5,831 nucleotides of DNA, taken from Rhodospirillaceae bacterium. Its GTDB lineage: Bacteria > Pseudomonadota > Alphaproteobacteria > Rhodospirillales > Magnetovibrionaceae. Location of the stretch: NCBI GenBank assembly GCA_029881835.1, contig JAOULV010000098.1, positions 1-5,831 on the forward strand, read 5' to 3'. Made by a program: the position numbers and the translations under genes. A model generated the notes under the pieces. The model was not told where the DNA came from. It saw only the letters and a list, made by a program, of their open reading frames with translations, and made no database searches. Of this stretch, positions 5,311 to 5,831 are shown piece by piece; within the stretch, counting starts at the first letter, position 1; each line of letters begins with the position of its first letter.

Positions 5311-5831
5311 TCACGCCAATTCATCGGTGGCAATATGGTATTTGGGATCTTCGATTACGTTTACTTCGACCAAATCTTTTGCCCGGCTAAGCAATTTACG
5401 GCATTCGGGGCTTAGGTGTTTTAGGTGCAGGCGTTTGCCCCGGCGCTGGTAACGTTCGGCCAGACTGTCAATGGCTTCAAGCCCGGAATGGTCCGCCACC
5501 CGTGAATTTTTAAAATCCACCACCACGTCATCGGGGTCATCATCGGGTTTGAACAAATCACGAAATGAAGTGACCGAGCCAAAAAATAACGGGCCTTGTA
5601 ATTCATAGACCTTGCCGCCTTGGGAATTAAAGCTGGTAAATGCGACCATTCGGGTTGCGTTACCCCAGGCATAAACAAGGGCCGAAACAATAACCCCAAC
5701 CACCACCGCCACGGCCAAATCGGTAACCACGGTAACACCGGAAACCAAAATTAGAACAAACGCATCGGAGCGCGGTATTTTGTTTAATATGCGAAAGCTT
5801 GACCATTCAAACGTACCGATAACAACCACCA
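5311..5831 (-). CDS. SulP-family anion transporter, C-terminal part with STAS domain (N-terminus beyond right edge)
   Basis: The C-terminal 172-173 codons of a SulP/SLC26 transporter, which is usually about 500-570 residues, so roughly two thirds lie outside. Counting from the edge, GTFEWSSFRILNKIPRSDA (5-23) and a long hydrophobic stretch (24-55, ending VIVSALVYAW) are the last membrane segments typical of the family. Residues about 73-165 form the cytoplasmic STAS domain, with D105 and the DHSG motif (113-116) at the helix-1 position that is phosphorylated in anti-sigma-factor antagonists. The GTG at 5829 is an internal valine, not a start. Members carry sulfate, bicarbonate or other anions, some coupled to sodium; this one's substrate is not determined. 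The LysE-type gene follows after 12 bp. Confidence 0.92.
   Translation of the reverse strand, partial: VVVIGTFEWSSFRILNKIPRSDAFVLILVSGVTVVTDLAVAVVVGVIVSALVYAWGNATRMVAFTSFNSQGGKVYELQGPLFFGSVTSFRDLFKPDDDPDDVVVDFKNSRVADHSGLEAIDSLAERYQRRGKRLHLKHLSPECRKLLSRAKDLVEVNVIEDPKYHIATDELA

Noticed and set aside
5421..5738. Trp/Pro-rich minus-strand open frame inside the SulP gene
   Set aside because: It is a frame shadow of the STAS-containing SulP reading frame.
5827..5829. GTG as start of a short 172-residue protein
   Set aside because: The frame is open to the window edge and the sequence begins mid-transporter, so this GTG is an internal valine.

Overview
This 5.8 kb window looks like ordinary chromosome from an alphaproteobacterium. 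A Rhodospirillales-like, probably marine lineage would fit, but I cannot name a genus. The lineage evidence is a DUF3126 protein (a small family known mainly from Alphaproteobacteria), a response regulator with a post-receiver SYFGPxRRR motif typical of that class, and a c-type cytochrome of a type common there. Base composition is moderate. I see no rRNA, tRNA, CRISPR array, insertion sequence or prophage gene.

Layout, left to right. Three minus-strand genes with 61-63 bp gaps form a possible transcription unit, read from 2011 down to 1: an atypical response regulator (932-2011), a small thioredoxin-fold [2Fe-2S] ferredoxin (577-870), and a membrane-anchored DnaQ-type 3'-5' exonuclease that runs off the left edge (1-513). 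A 212 bp divergent region separates the regulator from the only plus-strand gene, a membrane-tethered monohaem cytochrome c (2224-2655). That gene converges, with a 23 bp gap full of alternative hairpins, on an unrecognised single-pass membrane protein (2679-3731, minus). Further right, all on the minus strand, come DUF3126 (3950-4165, with a clear intrinsic terminator), a CspA-type cold-shock protein (4227-4436), a LysE/RhtB-type exporter (4675-5298) and the C-terminal end of a SulP anion transporter with its STAS domain (5311 to the right edge). The SulP and LysE genes are 12 bp apart and probably co-transcribed.

How the genes work together: no single pathway is visible. Most are housekeeping, transport or stress functions. 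The most distinctive items are the regulator, whose phospho-acceptor Asp is replaced by Glu and whose C-terminal half resembles an Hpt domain without its His; the unknown membrane protein 2679-3731; and the leader of the cold-shock gene, where an inverted repeat overlaps the likely -10 box. I found no convincing new multi-gene system. Intergenic stretches are all under 300 bp; the longest are 4437-4674, 3732-3949 and 2012-2223.
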